From Pocillopora verrucosa (lineage: Eukaryota; Cnidaria; Anthozoa; Scleractinia; Pocilloporidae), in assembly GCF_036669915.1 (NCBI RefSeq), contig NC_089314.1, forward strand, positions 24,125,799-24,189,798: a stretch of 64,000 nucleotides of DNA. The letters run 5' to 3'. A model generated the notes under the pieces. It had not been told where the DNA came from. It ran no database searches and worked only from the letters and a program-made list of their open reading frames with translations. Positions 11,801 to 22,258 of this stretch are shown here, one piece after another. Numbering within the stretch: the first letter of the stretch is position 1; each line of letters starts with the position of its first letter. The translations under genes and the position numbers were made by a program.

Positions 11801-14800
11801 TTTCAACAAAGAGGGAGCTGTGAAGTATTTGACCATCATGAAATCGCCACAACTCACAATTAGAACCCTACCCTACTTACCTGCCCTCCTATTGACGATA
11901 CAAACACAAGGTGACCTTTTCTCCGCTGCTTCATCCTTTTTATGACAGCATGACTTGTGAACACACTAGCCAAATAGTTAGTGTTTATCATTGCCTGTAA
12001 GATTTTACAGAATTTTACACATTTTTAAGTTTTGTTTTTTTTTCTTTAATAAACTGTCATAACCCTTGTAGAAAATGTGCAAAAGAATAAGAAGTTCCTG
12101 CCTCTGTAACTGAGACACCAATTATATAAGGGGAAAGTTAGGTTACTTTTACTACCTTGTGTACAAAGGTATTCATTACTAAAAGTAGAAAAAATAAATA
12201 TACTTTTTTTCAAACTACTAGATATATGCTGAAATTCAGCAAACCTTAGCTGGTTTTAACATCTTTAAGTCTTCAAATTGAAAGAAGGAAATGTTGTGGG
12301 AAACCATCAAGCACCATATTAATCTCAATTTGGAATTTCATAAAGACATTCAATGGTGGTGCAAATTTTTGTGTGCATATAATGGTGTGTCCGAAAGTAA
12401 GATATGGTTTCGTAATAAAAGCTGTCAAACAATGCTTTTCTTCTGTTTTTGATAATCACATCTCAGACAACAATTTGATGATAAACTTTAGTCTCAAATT
12501 CAACCTTAAAATCCTCAATTGAAGTTTCTTCAAACAAGCCACAGACTGCAAAGCCAGCGCAGTTGATAAGAATGTCTATAGGGCCTAAGGCTTCAGATGC
12601 CTGCAAAACAAAAACAAACCAACAAACAAGAAAATTCATTATGTCTACCTTGCACTCTGATCACAACTATTTAAAATATATATAACACTATGTCTGAAAA
12701 AAAAAGTTATACTTCTGACAACTTATTACAGGCATTAGAAAATTATTGCAATAGATTTTTTTGCCAATGAAGGAGAGGAGCTGTTATATTTGATGCAGTT
12801 ACTTTAAAACCAGATTATTCAAAAACACTATGTAACCCATTATATATTACTAAGATAAAAATAAATTCGTGAGATTCAATATATTTCACAGATGAAATTT
12901 TGACCAGTATGTCATAATTTTCAAAAAAAGTATTCGATCAATGTTGGTGCAATGTTAATGTCACATTTCACCCTATGACCCCTAAGAGTGTCTAGCATCT
13001 AATTTCTCCTTACAATATCACCCTTGAATCAAACATTAAGGTCATGAGAATAGAAGAAATGATCACCAACTAAAGCAGCTCCTGATTATTATAAGAATTC
13101 TCTTTGTTAGCACCCTTAGGAATGTATAGTGAATAGTATGGAGAATATGGATACTAATATGAGGGGGTAAAGGGTTAAGATGAACATGATTATTGGGCAG
13201 CCACAGTTGAATCACTTCAACTTTTCAAGCAAATCATCATTATTTTGAAGTAATAACAGCAACATCTTTTTAATAGAAATATTTCAATTGTTGAATTGTT
13301 TCAATATTAAATAGAGATTAAGGGAAGTGTCTGTTCTGTGTTTATTAATAGACACAAATAATATCAGAATGCAAATGTATCCCATGTCTCTAAGAGTCAA
13401 GGTAACCTACCAGTAGTTTAAAAAAAGAAAAGTAGTCTATGAAAAAAGTCATTTATTTTAGTGTTATATTTTTTTCTTTTATCTGAAAGAGGATGCACCT
13501 ACCTGATCTAAAGTATTCTCTACATCTTCTGCATTAGTAGTAAGATCTACAGACAAAGCTAAGACCTGAATTGGAGTACAGACTTTCATGAATAAAGCAG
13601 TTAAAAAAAGTTCAAGTGATATGTTCATCAGCATCTGACACACGAAGCAAGTCTTCCAAATTAGAGATTAATTCAAGCAAGTGGAAAGATTATTGTACCT
13701 TCCTCTCTGGAGCTAGATGTTTCTTCACTTCTTTCAATGTTTCCTCTAGTCTACTCTGGAATGGGAAGTAATTCAAAATAAATAGTTACACTCTCATCAA
13801 TCAGTAACAGAGAAATCAAGATTTTAGAGTAGAGAAACAAGTTCACAAAACATTCACATTAATTTTGGAGAAAGTACAGGATATAGCCAAGAGAGGTAGT
13901 TTATCTAAGAAACTGGGTAGCTCTGAGGGCCTCATAAGTTCTTTTAGATCCAAGGAAGATCAAGGCTTCCTCCCCCACCTCCCACTGGGAAATTCTTAAT
14001 TTCTTCCTGTCATCCAGTTGCAACTGATGGAGCACCACCAGGATATTAATCATTGACATGCATCATAACTCCTGGAATATAATTTAGCCTGAAACAAGGG
14101 ATGATTTCCAAAATAGTTACCCTCAACTAGCATTTTAGAGGTATTAGGGGATATAGCAAGTTGGTAACCTTGACCCTTTCCACCCTAACATCAGTATGCA
14201 TATTCTCTATACTGCTCTCCATACATTTCCTGGGGTGCTGACAGGGAGAATTTGTTTAACAATCAAGAGCTTCTTTTGTTAGTGGTCATTTTCTTTATTC
14301 TTAATTGACCTTAATGAGGGATTCAGTGGTGATATTGTAAGGAGAAATTAGATGCTAGTCACCCTTAGGGGTTAAAGGGTCAATAAATTTGTTTTCACTC
14401 TTTCATGTTAGAGAGAGATAATATACACACCCTTCACCCACCCTACCCCCCCCTCTACAGTAAGCAACAAAAGAGGATAAATACTTCCTTGAAAAAAAGA
14501 CAGTTGTAAAAACAATCATCTATCCATCCTTTTTTCACAACAACTGCCTCTTATATACGTTAGCCCTTGCTCTATTCAATGTTTAGAAAGAAAAAAAACA
14601 CTCTTGGTGATAGATAGACAGCACATCATTTGTGAATTAGGGTGACTGGGGTAGAATCTAAAGGGTGAGAGGTACAAATAACCCAAAATTCAGAAAAATT
14701 GGTGTCTCAATCGTTTTGTCACTAATGCAGCTAAGCCTGTAATGAAAAGTTGTTCTTGAGACGGATGGGGTGTGGTCCTCAGGAGGGGTGCAGTGTCTGG

Positions 14801-15325
14801 GCTGAGCTAAATTTCCTGTAGCATTTGGTATCGTGATAGGAACGTAACCAATTATTTATTTTCCGATGTCACTCTCTATAATATATACTTATGAGAAACC
14901 CCACGTTACTGACGCGAACTGAGAGTACACTAGTCATATGATGATCAGCATGGATTGACCACGTGAACGCAAGTTATGATCGAAGACGAAAAATACATAA
15001 ACCTTACCATATTTCGAGCGATAATTGTCACGTTGGCTCCACATTTGGCCAGTTTTATCGCTAAAGCCTTTCCAATTCCACTTGACCCACCAGTAACCTG
15101 AAACAAACAGAAGACAAAACACTCACCACAATTCACCACAATAAATTCAACTTTTGCGATCTGTTCATTCTCGTTTCCAGAGTTTCCGTCGAAATTTGCA
15201 GAAACAGTTTCAAATCTTACCACAGCATGAGCTCCGTTAATTTCAGTTTTCTTCGTATTCAAAATGTCAATGAGAAAAAGGCTCGATACACAGGCGAGAG
15301 CTGCAATAATGACCCACTCCAACAT
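8883..15325 (-). CDS. KDSR: 3-ketodihydrosphingosine reductase
   Basis: Eleven exons on the minus strand, all GT-AG: 15221-15325, 15008-15097, 13699-13755, 13503-13565, 12505-12600, 11881-11994, 11327-11404, 10569-10652, 10285-10368, 9519-9620 and 8883-8993 (stop TAG). All are phase 0, giving 327 residues. The N-terminus is a hydrophobic membrane anchor (WVIIAALACVSSLFLIDIL). The short-chain dehydrogenase fold follows: cofactor motif TGGSSGIG (37-44), NCAG at ~118, Ser at ~170-171, and Y184-SPS-K188 as the catalytic YxxxK. AFPPDTDTPGF and the C-terminal hydrophobic block LMGPLRFVLAFYLYYYDRI match KDSR (FVT1) specifically. The enzyme reduces 3-ketodihydrosphingosine with NADPH at the cytosolic face of the ER, the second step of sphingolipid synthesis. 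The start ATG at 15323-15325 gives the usual length. A longer open frame upstream is probably 5' UTR. Introns carry MITE copies. Confidence 0.95.
10001..10215. mobile_element. Decayed relic of the GATCCCC-rich transposon family
   Basis: Left end: CGATCATTACTCATCGCCTG, then TTCGGAGTATTTTG. This matches the left end of the 3.07-kb element at 33893 (GGTCATTATTTATCGCCTG, then GTCGGAGTATTTTTG). GATCCCCC-type blocks follow at ~10095, ~10158 and ~10188, as in the large element. The right end is heavily mutated. There is no coding sequence, so it is a short non-autonomous copy in KDSR intron 9. Confidence 0.6.
12971..13174 (+). mobile_element. TTAA-flanked MITE, subfamily 1 copy
   Basis: Ends are CCCTATGACCCC and GGGGGTAAAGGG, with TTAA on the right and TTCA on the left. 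The internal TCTAATTTCTCCTTACAATA and AATGATCACCAACTAAAG blocks recur in the copies at 14174 (inverted), 38365, 54596 and 56394 (inverted). It sits in the KDSR intron between exons 4 and 5. Confidence 0.7.
14174..14379 (-). mobile_element. TTAA-flanked MITE, subfamily 1 copy, inverted
   Basis: Inverted relative to the copy at 12971. It begins CCCTTTCCACCCTAACATCA and ends CCCTTAGGGGTTAAAGGG, with mutated TTGA/TCAA flanks. It lies in KDSR intron 2. Confidence 0.7.
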
Positions 15326-16365
15326 CTCTGTTGTCTTTTCATCCAAATGCCTTCTGACGAAAACTAAACAACATACAAAACAACTAAGAGAAATACCGCT
15401 GGCCAAATCTCATTCTAGCAAAGTAACGAGGGCGATTGACAGTCCAAGCAGGGCTCCCTCTGTCGTTGAGAAATGATTACCGAGAAGAGAAAGGGCAAGA
15501 AAGAAAACGAAAAAGGGACGAGACTGGGCTAATTTCTGACAGCTCGGGTTTCACTAGATAATAACTGCCCTTGATTTAGGGCTCAAGGTGACTCAATTCC
15601 AGAATGTGTTAACCTCTCATCCCTCGCTTTTTTAAACAGGAGACTGTGCTCACACATAATTGGGGTCACAGCTTTGACAAGTTGAACTCTAAAGCAACTA
15701 TCTTTATTTCAATCTCTCTGTATGTTGACATATATTTTTTTCTAGCATGACCTTCAACACAAAATGTATATATACATTTGTAAATATCCAAGTTTATTTG
15801 CCAGCAACATAACATGAGTAATTGAAGGTGCCATTGTGGGGCATACTCCCCCAGGAAATTGTGAAAAAAAAGAAATTATTGCAGCAAAGATGTGCATCCC
15901 ACATTCCAAAGTTAGTACGCCGGAAAGAGGTAGTAAATTATAATACAACGTTAATTAATTTTAATGCTACTTGATTAATTTAAGCAGCAGTTTGCTATCT
16001 TAAAATCAACATTTTAAATCACAAACTTTAAATGCCTTTATCAAATCACCAATATTTAAATTAATTTCTAATTTGTACTTCAGCAGAGCATGTTATTTAA
16101 AAATTTTAACTTCTGCATCAACAGCTTTGGTAATAAATATTACCTTTACTGAATAATAATGATAATAAATGAGTACATTGACAAAAACTACCAGCATTTA
16201 TCAACAGCTTCAAATTGTGCTATGGTCCACAACTTCTGTCATTATTTTATTATCATTAATGTCTTTGTTTATATATTTTTTCTTGTTAACACTCTAGCAA
16301 CAGTCTACAGTCACACCCCACATTGGTGTTTGTCTTTTTTCCTAATATTTAGTTTCCATCTTACA
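15326..16365. other. Intergenic: KDSR promoter side to C39-like gene 3' side
   Basis: The left ~300 bp are the presumed KDSR 5' UTR and promoter. The remainder is AT-rich and likely holds the 3' UTR of the C39-like gene. I see no other gene or clear repeat. Confidence 0.5.
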
Positions 16366-17889
16366 TTATACATTGATGCTCAGATTTATCTGCCCTCCAG
16401 AGTATTGTTCTTCAATATCTTTTCTCTGATTGATAAGCTTAATAGGAAGTTCAGTGCTGTTTTCTAAAAGTCCATGTGTCCTAGAATCCCTTAGAGCAAA
16501 CAGAGTAATCCCTGATTTGTATGCAGCAGGAATAGTGATGTGTGTTGTTAACAGCTCTCTGTGTTTAATTTCACTTCCATGAAGTAGAAGAAGTGTTTCT
16601 TCTTTTACCATGCGATTAATCTGCTCTTGGACTTTCAATTCAATCCACCTTTGATTTATTCCATCAGAGTTCCAAGAAGAATAGTCAATATTGTTACTCC
16701 ATCGCCGTATGATGTCATGCCGGCGAATGAGAAGAACGGATTCACTGCAAAGCTGTTTAGATATTTCATTAAAGGGGCACACTGCCTCTGGATTAGTAAG
16801 ATGAACCCCATTGCTGCTCACACCACAAATAACTTGATGATGCCAAGCATCTGGTATTGTTCCATCAGTCAAAGGAACCTTTTGACAATTTAAGGTTGCT
16901 ACAGGTATGGCACCATGTACGAGCCAATATTTCAGCCAATTTTCTAAGTCAAAGTCACGTTCAGGGTACGTGTGAAAGAACTGCCCAACAATTTCTCCAC
17001 AGGTTAGTTTTCCTAGGCCCTCGATGAGATCTATATGTGTTGTTCCCGCAACACTACGAGATGAAAGATATTGTGGTAAAGGAGCTTCAAGATCTCTTAG
17101 CTTGGTTTTTACTGCATTATTTGCCTCATCCACTGATGCAGATCTTCCAAGCAATTTCTAGAAGCAAGGTGTAAGGCGTTAGGAGTGGCATCATTCAGTT
17201 ATTACCCTATTTTTACAGTTTTTTAGCCCAGCTAATTTCCCGTGCAGCAGGTGATTTTGTACTTTACATTTTGAAAAGTTAACCTGAAGTATAGGGCACC
17301 ATTTTTTTCTCTCGATCGCTTCTCCGATGCAACTCGGCTGAAACACGATCTCCTATGAAATGGCAGACGATTTGATTGAGAAATAACAGATACATATTGT
17401 TGCCATTTATTGTAACATATATTTGTACAATTTTTCAACTGAAGTGCAATGATTGGCATTGTCCTTTCTGGCCGAAAACAATCTGAAGAGAGCGACAAGG
17501 CGTTTTTTTCGTTTCATCGTTAAGGTCACGCACGCAGGTGCCCTTATTTTGATTGAGGGTAAAAAGGGTACTATTATTTTCAAAGGCTCAGTTTTAGCAA
17601 ATGCCAACTTTGAAATCCAACAAAATGACTTTACTAGCGAGGCATGTCTGGTCTACATGCTAGGCAACTAGGTGCTCTCACATACACTGGTATTCGCATA
17701 TTAAACATACTCTACAGATGCACAATTAAACTACTTTACCAGAACATTTAAAACTGCTGTAGCTCCACAAGCAGATGCACCGACTTGTTCTATCTGCTTT
17801 TTAGCCACCTCAGTCTCGTCCCAGAGGACAACTCTCTCAGGTAGCTTAACGTCACTTAGCGCGTAAAATGTCGAAGGATGTGTCGCCAT
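16366..17889 (-). CDS. C39-like papain-fold cysteine peptidase family protein
   Basis: Two exons on the minus strand, 17740-17889 (start) and 16366-17157 (stop TAA), phase 0, 313 residues. Exon 1 carries QVGASACGATAVLNVL, where Cys41 with following GATA is the nucleophile pattern of C39/papain-like folds. Exon 2 carries PDAWHHQVICGV (His156/157) followed by VHLTNP, fitting the His and Asn/Asp half of such a site. There is no signal peptide, so the protein is probably cytosolic. Family-level assignment is from motif pattern and spacing. I do not know a characterised ortholog, and the substrate is unknown. The C-terminal third (RELLTTHITIPAAYKSGITLFAL and on) has no recognised domain. The start lies 376 bp from the divergently transcribed peptide deformylase. 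Confidence 0.75.
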
Positions 17890-18265
17890 GTTTTGATCCC
17901 ATCGAGGAGCATCAACAAATCACAATAGATCTGTGTAGGGGAGGAGCGCAGCTTGCAAATATTATCATTCCTCTAGGGAGGGAGGTTCAGTGGTTTCCTT
18001 TGACCTACCTTGCCACCATTTTTCACCCCTCAATTATAGACATTTTGAAGACATCTTCACCAGTTTTACTTAATTAAATAGGAAGTACTGTTTTAAACAA
18101 GATTTAGTGGGGGAATTTGAGGAACCGGCTCAGTTCAGTATTAACAGGCCCTAAAAGAAACTTCTCCGCAACCCTGTCCTTACCTGTGTCCAATTAGTGT
18201 TCCTGCTCAGGAAGAAACCGCTGACAATGAGGAGAGGAAAAGTTCGTTGACTTTGTCTCCAAAAT
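17890..18265. promoter_or_regulatory. Probable bidirectional promoter
   Basis: This 376-bp interval separates the start codons of two divergent genes (C39-like on minus, peptide deformylase on plus). It must hold the 5' UTRs and core promoters of both. No TATA box or CpG-rich core stands out by eye. The call rests on position alone. Confidence 0.5.
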
Positions 18266-18946
18266 ATGGCCCTCTCTCCCTTAAAATTACCTAAGTTATG
18301 TGGTTCTCGTGCATATATTCTTCCCAAAGCTCGCCAAGTTTCAAAGTGGATTCCTAGCTCGATCAGAACACTCCTAAATATTGACAGCCTGCAAGCGCGA
18401 CAAATAGGCGATCCAATATTACGCGAGGAAGCAGAGACAGTGGACATCACAACTATACATTCTCCCGAATTCAAACAAATGATTGAGCGAATGTTCAGGG
18501 TCATGAGAAAGGCAGAAGGTTTTGGCATCGCTGCGCCACAGATTGGAGTTGGACTTCGCGTAATCGTGGTCGAGTTTACTGGAAAACACATCAAAATGTT
18601 AAAAGACAAAGGAGCAACGGACAAAGAACTAAAACGTCTTGGGATTGCTTTAGTCCCACCGAAAGTTTTTATCAACCCTGAGTACAAAACAATCGACCAA
18701 ACTCTGCTTGCGTTCCGTGAGGGGTGTTTAAGTGTTGAAGGTTATTCAGCGGTTGTTCCTCGGGCCAAAGAGATCGAAGTTTCTGCGCTTGATACAGAAG
18801 CTCGACCAGTCACGTGGAGAACTAGGGGATGGCCAGCGAGAATCATACAGCACGAGGTTGATCACTTAAATGGAAATCTCTTTATTGACTCCATGCTTTA
18901 TAAATCGTTTCAAAAGAACGATTGGAGAAATTACACCAAGAAATAA
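18266..18946 (+). CDS. PDF: Peptide deformylase, mitochondrial type
   Basis: Single-exon, 226 residues. It removes the formyl group from initiator formyl-Met of mitochondrially made proteins. All three family motifs are present: motif 1 GFGIAAPQIG (85-94), motif 2 EGCLSV (152-157, metal ligand Cys154), and motif 3 QHEVDHLNG (ligands His196 and His200, catalytic Glu197). The N-terminal ~40 residues are basic with few acidic residues (KLPKLCGSRAYILPKARQVSK), as expected of a mitochondrial targeting segment. Having no intron is unusual beside its intron-rich neighbours and might point to a retrocopy or an ancient intronless gene. A diverged tandem copy lies 1.7 kb downstream on the same strand. 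Confidence 0.93.
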   Translation: MALSPLKLPKLCGSRAYILPKARQVSKWIPSSIRTLLNIDSLQARQIGDPILREEAETVDITTIHSPEFKQMIERMFRVMRKAEGFGIAAPQIGVGLRVIVVEFTGKHIKMLKDKGATDKELKRLGIALVPPKVFINPEYKTIDQTLLAFREGCLSVEGYSAVVPRAKEIEVSALDTEARPVTWRTRGWPARIIQHEVDHLNGNLFIDSMLYKSFQKNDWRNYTKK

Positions 18947-20641
18947 TACAGATATCAGGACATAAGTATGTAAAAGTATGTAAAGAGCAATGTGAGTATG
19001 CCCTCCCCCCCCTTACTAGACCAGGGTTCAGCAGAATATCACCTGATGGAGTTGTGCTTATACACAACATAGTAGATTCAATCCCCTTCTGATTTGTTTT
19101 CCTCTGACATTGTGTCACACAGACTATGAATTAAAGGAAGCATGTTCATGTGTTGCATTTGAGTGGTTATGTGCTGTAGTCTTCTCTCATCAGCAGGGAG
19201 CTATTCCATGTGATTCTCTCTGTGCTCAGTTTCCAATGACAAGCAAAAAAATATCGCAGTTGCAGTTAGCATGCCCTCATGGGCACTGCAGTACTAGGGG
19301 CAAAATCATTAGAAACAGGGAGGGATATGTGTGTTGGGGCTCTTGCTGGTTTTGCAGTTCATACCAGAGCATATTTTAGAGCTCATTTACAGCTGTTTGA
19401 TTTATGACTGTGGGTTGTGTAAGACCCATGGGAGTAGGAACCAGCACCTGTGAAGGGTAGAGTTTTCATCTTTATGCAGAACTCAATGGTAACTCATAGG
19501 TTTATACAAAACAACTTGGCAAAACTTCTGAGAACTTATACGTCAATTATGCTTCAGCACATCCATCAACAACTGTAAATTATGAAACTGTACTTTTTCT
19601 TGTATTCCTGTTTGTGAAGGCAGTAGTTTACAAGGTACAAAAGGTGCCTGAAATCAACACCAGATGTATCATGGGTGTAACAACAAAACCATCCAAGATG
19701 CATTACCCATATGTGCAACATGGAAGACTGTCCCCATTTGAGCATATTTTTCAGTTCTTCCCCAACCCTTTTTTAAAAGTTTTAGGAGATATCCAACTAA
19801 ATACATTTTAAAAACAAATTAGGGGTTTCACTGTCATGTAGCCATTTCTTAACACAGTTTTTGTTTTCTGTCATTCATTGTCCATGATTTATCATTCAAG
19901 TATCTGTTTTCCAGCTTTTCTTTCTCACATGTTTTGAAGCCCCTCTGCTTAGGAGAAGGAGCAACCTGGTGGATTTTATCGCTTCAGTACTAGTTAACTG
20001 GAGGTGGTCTCCTGAGGGAGAAGACCTTGTTGAATTATTGTTATGCAATTGTTCAGTGCTTTTGCAACAAATGAAAAATCCCCCTCCTTTTTGCAAAGAA
20101 TTATTGTTCACTTCACTGGAGAGAAACTGGTGTCCTTCACACCAAACTAAAATGTATCATTGATCACACCCTCCTCTGCAAATGGGTGGAAAAAAGATGT
20201 TTTGGTGGTTCTGTCAATCAAAAGGTTGTCCACCCCCCAAATGGCTTCCATGGAGTTTCCAAGATAGGTAGCAACTCTCAAGTTCAAAGTAACTTCATTT
20301 AATTTGCTCATATTTTTCATTCATAACAGTTGAAGTGTAAGGCTGTTTATCTCTTACTCATAAAAGGTGTTGGAATCACTCAATTATGATTGCTCACCTT
20401 GATATGTACTGTTCCCCGGTCCCTTAAAATAGTTATTCCCAAATCACGCTTCAACCAGACCACCCACACCATAGTTCCATTTTGAAAAAAATTAAGGAGA
20501 AAAAAAGAGAGTTATAGGCCCACTTAGATCATAGGAGTACATTGTATATACTCATACATAACATACATTACGAGGGCAAAGTAAAACCGCTGACTTAAAG
20601 AAAGCCCTTGCAACTTTCATTGATGCATTTATCACGAAGTT
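18947..20641. other. Intergenic between two deformylase copies
   Basis: About 1.7 kb with no recognised gene. Scattered short open frames have no domain or splice support. It should include the 3' UTR of the first copy and the promoter of the second. Confidence 0.5.
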
Positions 20642-21322
20642 ATGGTTCTTTCTCCCACAAAACTTTCTCTGGTAGGATCTTTTTACGTTCAACATCTCAT
20701 CAAAGCTCGAAAAGTTTCAAAATGGGTTCCTAACTCGATCAGAAAATTCCTCAAACTAGACAGCCTACAAGCTCGACAAATCGGCGATCCTACCCTTCGA
20801 CAACAGGCAGAGAACGTGGACATCACAACTATTCGTTCTCCCGAGTTCAAGCAGATGATAGAGCGAATGTTCAAAGTTATGAGAAAAGCTAACGTTTCTT
20901 CTATCTCTGCACCACAGATTGGAGTAAGACTTCGAGTGATTGCTCTTGAGAAAACCGCTAAGCAAATCAAAGAGTTAAAGGAAGCAGAAGTAACCGATCA
21001 AGACATCAAAACTTTTGGAATTGTGAAGATTCCTCCCACAGTTCTAATCAACCCTAAGTACAAAATAATTGATTCTACTTCAGTAACATTACGCGAGAAC
21101 TGTGTTAGCTTCAAAGGCTATTCAGCTCTCGTTCCTCGAGCAAAAGAAATCGAAGTTTCTGCACTTGATAGAGAAGCTCGGCCGGTCATGTGGAGGATTA
21201 ATGGATGGCCTGCGAGATTGATTCAACACGAGGTTGATCACCTTAATGGAAAGCTATTTGTGGACTCCATGCTTCCTGAAACATTGATGGATGATAACTG
21301 GAGATCTTTTACAAGGAAATAA
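20642..21322 (+). CDS. Diverged peptide deformylase paralog, probably altered catalysis
   Basis: Single-exon, 226 residues, the same length as the upstream deformylase and collinear with it, so it is a tandem duplicate. The metal ligands are kept (Cys154, His196, His200) with catalytic Glu197 in QHEVDHLNG, and so is Gln92. Motif 1 has lost both glycines (NVSSISAPQIG instead of EGFGIAAPQIG: G85V, G87S, A89S). Motif 2 reads ENCVSF instead of EGCLSV (G153N). These positions shape the substrate pocket in the family. The frame is fully open, which argues for selection rather than decay. It may have weak, altered or no deformylase activity; that part is inference. The N-terminus is still basic and mitochondrial-like. 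Confidence 0.88.
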   Translation: MVLSPTKLSLVGSFYVQHLIKARKVSKWVPNSIRKFLKLDSLQARQIGDPTLRQQAENVDITTIRSPEFKQMIERMFKVMRKANVSSISAPQIGVRLRVIALEKTAKQIKELKEAEVTDQDIKTFGIVKIPPTVLINPKYKIIDSTSVTLRENCVSFKGYSALVPRAKEIEVSALDREARPVMWRINGWPARLIQHEVDHLNGKLFVDSMLPETLMDDNWRSFTRK

Positions 21323-21982
21323 TTAGGAGGAAGAGTGTTACTGTTAATAATGACGGCTGACTCTACTCCATGGTAGCACTTTTGTTAGTCTTCGCTGTCA
21401 GTGTGTTTCACTCCCAAGATCTAAATATTAATTTTCCATACTGTCACGCTATACATATCTTACAATTTTAGCTATGAGAATTTGGTGTTAAATAAAAAAA
21501 ATCTGCTAGTTGATATCCTTCTTTCATCTTGTCACCTTTCTGATTGAAAATGTATTGATTATAAGGGGAAATTACCCTTCAGTCGGTTATTCCTGAGAAT
21601 GGATTCGTTAACACCTGAGATCTGAGAATTAATTCTCCCCTCTAAAAGCTACAGATTTCTTTGTAACAGTGGTAGAGAATTTGGTGTTACATCAACTAAA
21701 GACATTCCAGCCGACACAGTCAACTATCATTATTTGTAATGTATTGATTTTAACTGTGAAGAGAAGTTGTAAAATGTAAACACTGTGAAAGGCCATAATA
21801 GCTCATCCCTCTGACTTCATTGTCAGGGCCACTCAAGTAATGCCGTTTACCCCTTGGTTGTATCCTCTAAAGCTGTTCCTTGGGGTGATGGGCAATGCTT
21901 TCTTCTCGGAAAGGAGACTGTAGAGAAAAAATGAATAGCAGTTTTTCTTATTTTTGAAATCCAGGCCCTGGGAATGATTCAG
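21323..21982. other. Intergenic, repeat fragments
   Basis: No gene seen. Two stretches (about 21412-21520 and 21600-21720) weakly resemble the second TTAA-MITE subfamily (GAGAATTTGGTGTTA occurs in both), and look like old fragments. Confidence 0.4.
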
Positions 21983-22258
21983 TTAATTTTTCTTTTCCTG
22001 CGTGTTTGTAGCAGCTTTATAATTTTTCTTTGTGCAGCGGCAGTACTTGTCAGTCTCTCCACAACAGCTCCATATGCTGCCATCCCTACAACAAGGCCAG
22101 CCAGCCATTCCACACATGCAGTCATCAAAGTGATATGCAAAAACACCTGTATGACCATTCACAGGTTTTTTCCGCTGGGGAGTCTTTACAGCTTCCCATG
22201 TATCTTCTTCCACCTTATCAAAACCAGGAGGTGGAGAAGCAGATCCCTTTTTAGCCAT
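21983..22258 (-). CDS. Small cysteine-rich protein of unknown function
   Basis: A 91-codon open frame starts MAKKGSASPPPGFDK. It has a conserved-looking central block with eight cysteines in about 30 residues: DDCMCG, then WPCCRDG, WSCCG and YCRC. The paired CC and CxC spacing suggests metal binding or a disulfide knot. There is no signal peptide, so an intracellular zinc- or metal-binding role is more likely than a secreted toxin. The start ATG follows TTAATAG, a possible acceptor, so a non-coding first exon may exist upstream. I do not recognise the family. It is called coding because of the strongly non-random Cys pattern and a compositionally sensible Lys-rich tail. Confidence 0.55.
   Translation of the reverse strand: MAKKGSASPPPGFDKVEEDTWEAVKTPQRKKPVNGHTGVFAYHFDDCMCGMAGWPCCRDGSIWSCCGETDKYCRCTKKNYKAATNTQEKKN

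Noticed and set aside
18151-18687. 178-codon minus frame opposite the deformylase
   Set aside because: It is a shadow of the deformylase gene, which carries all catalytic motifs on the plus strand.
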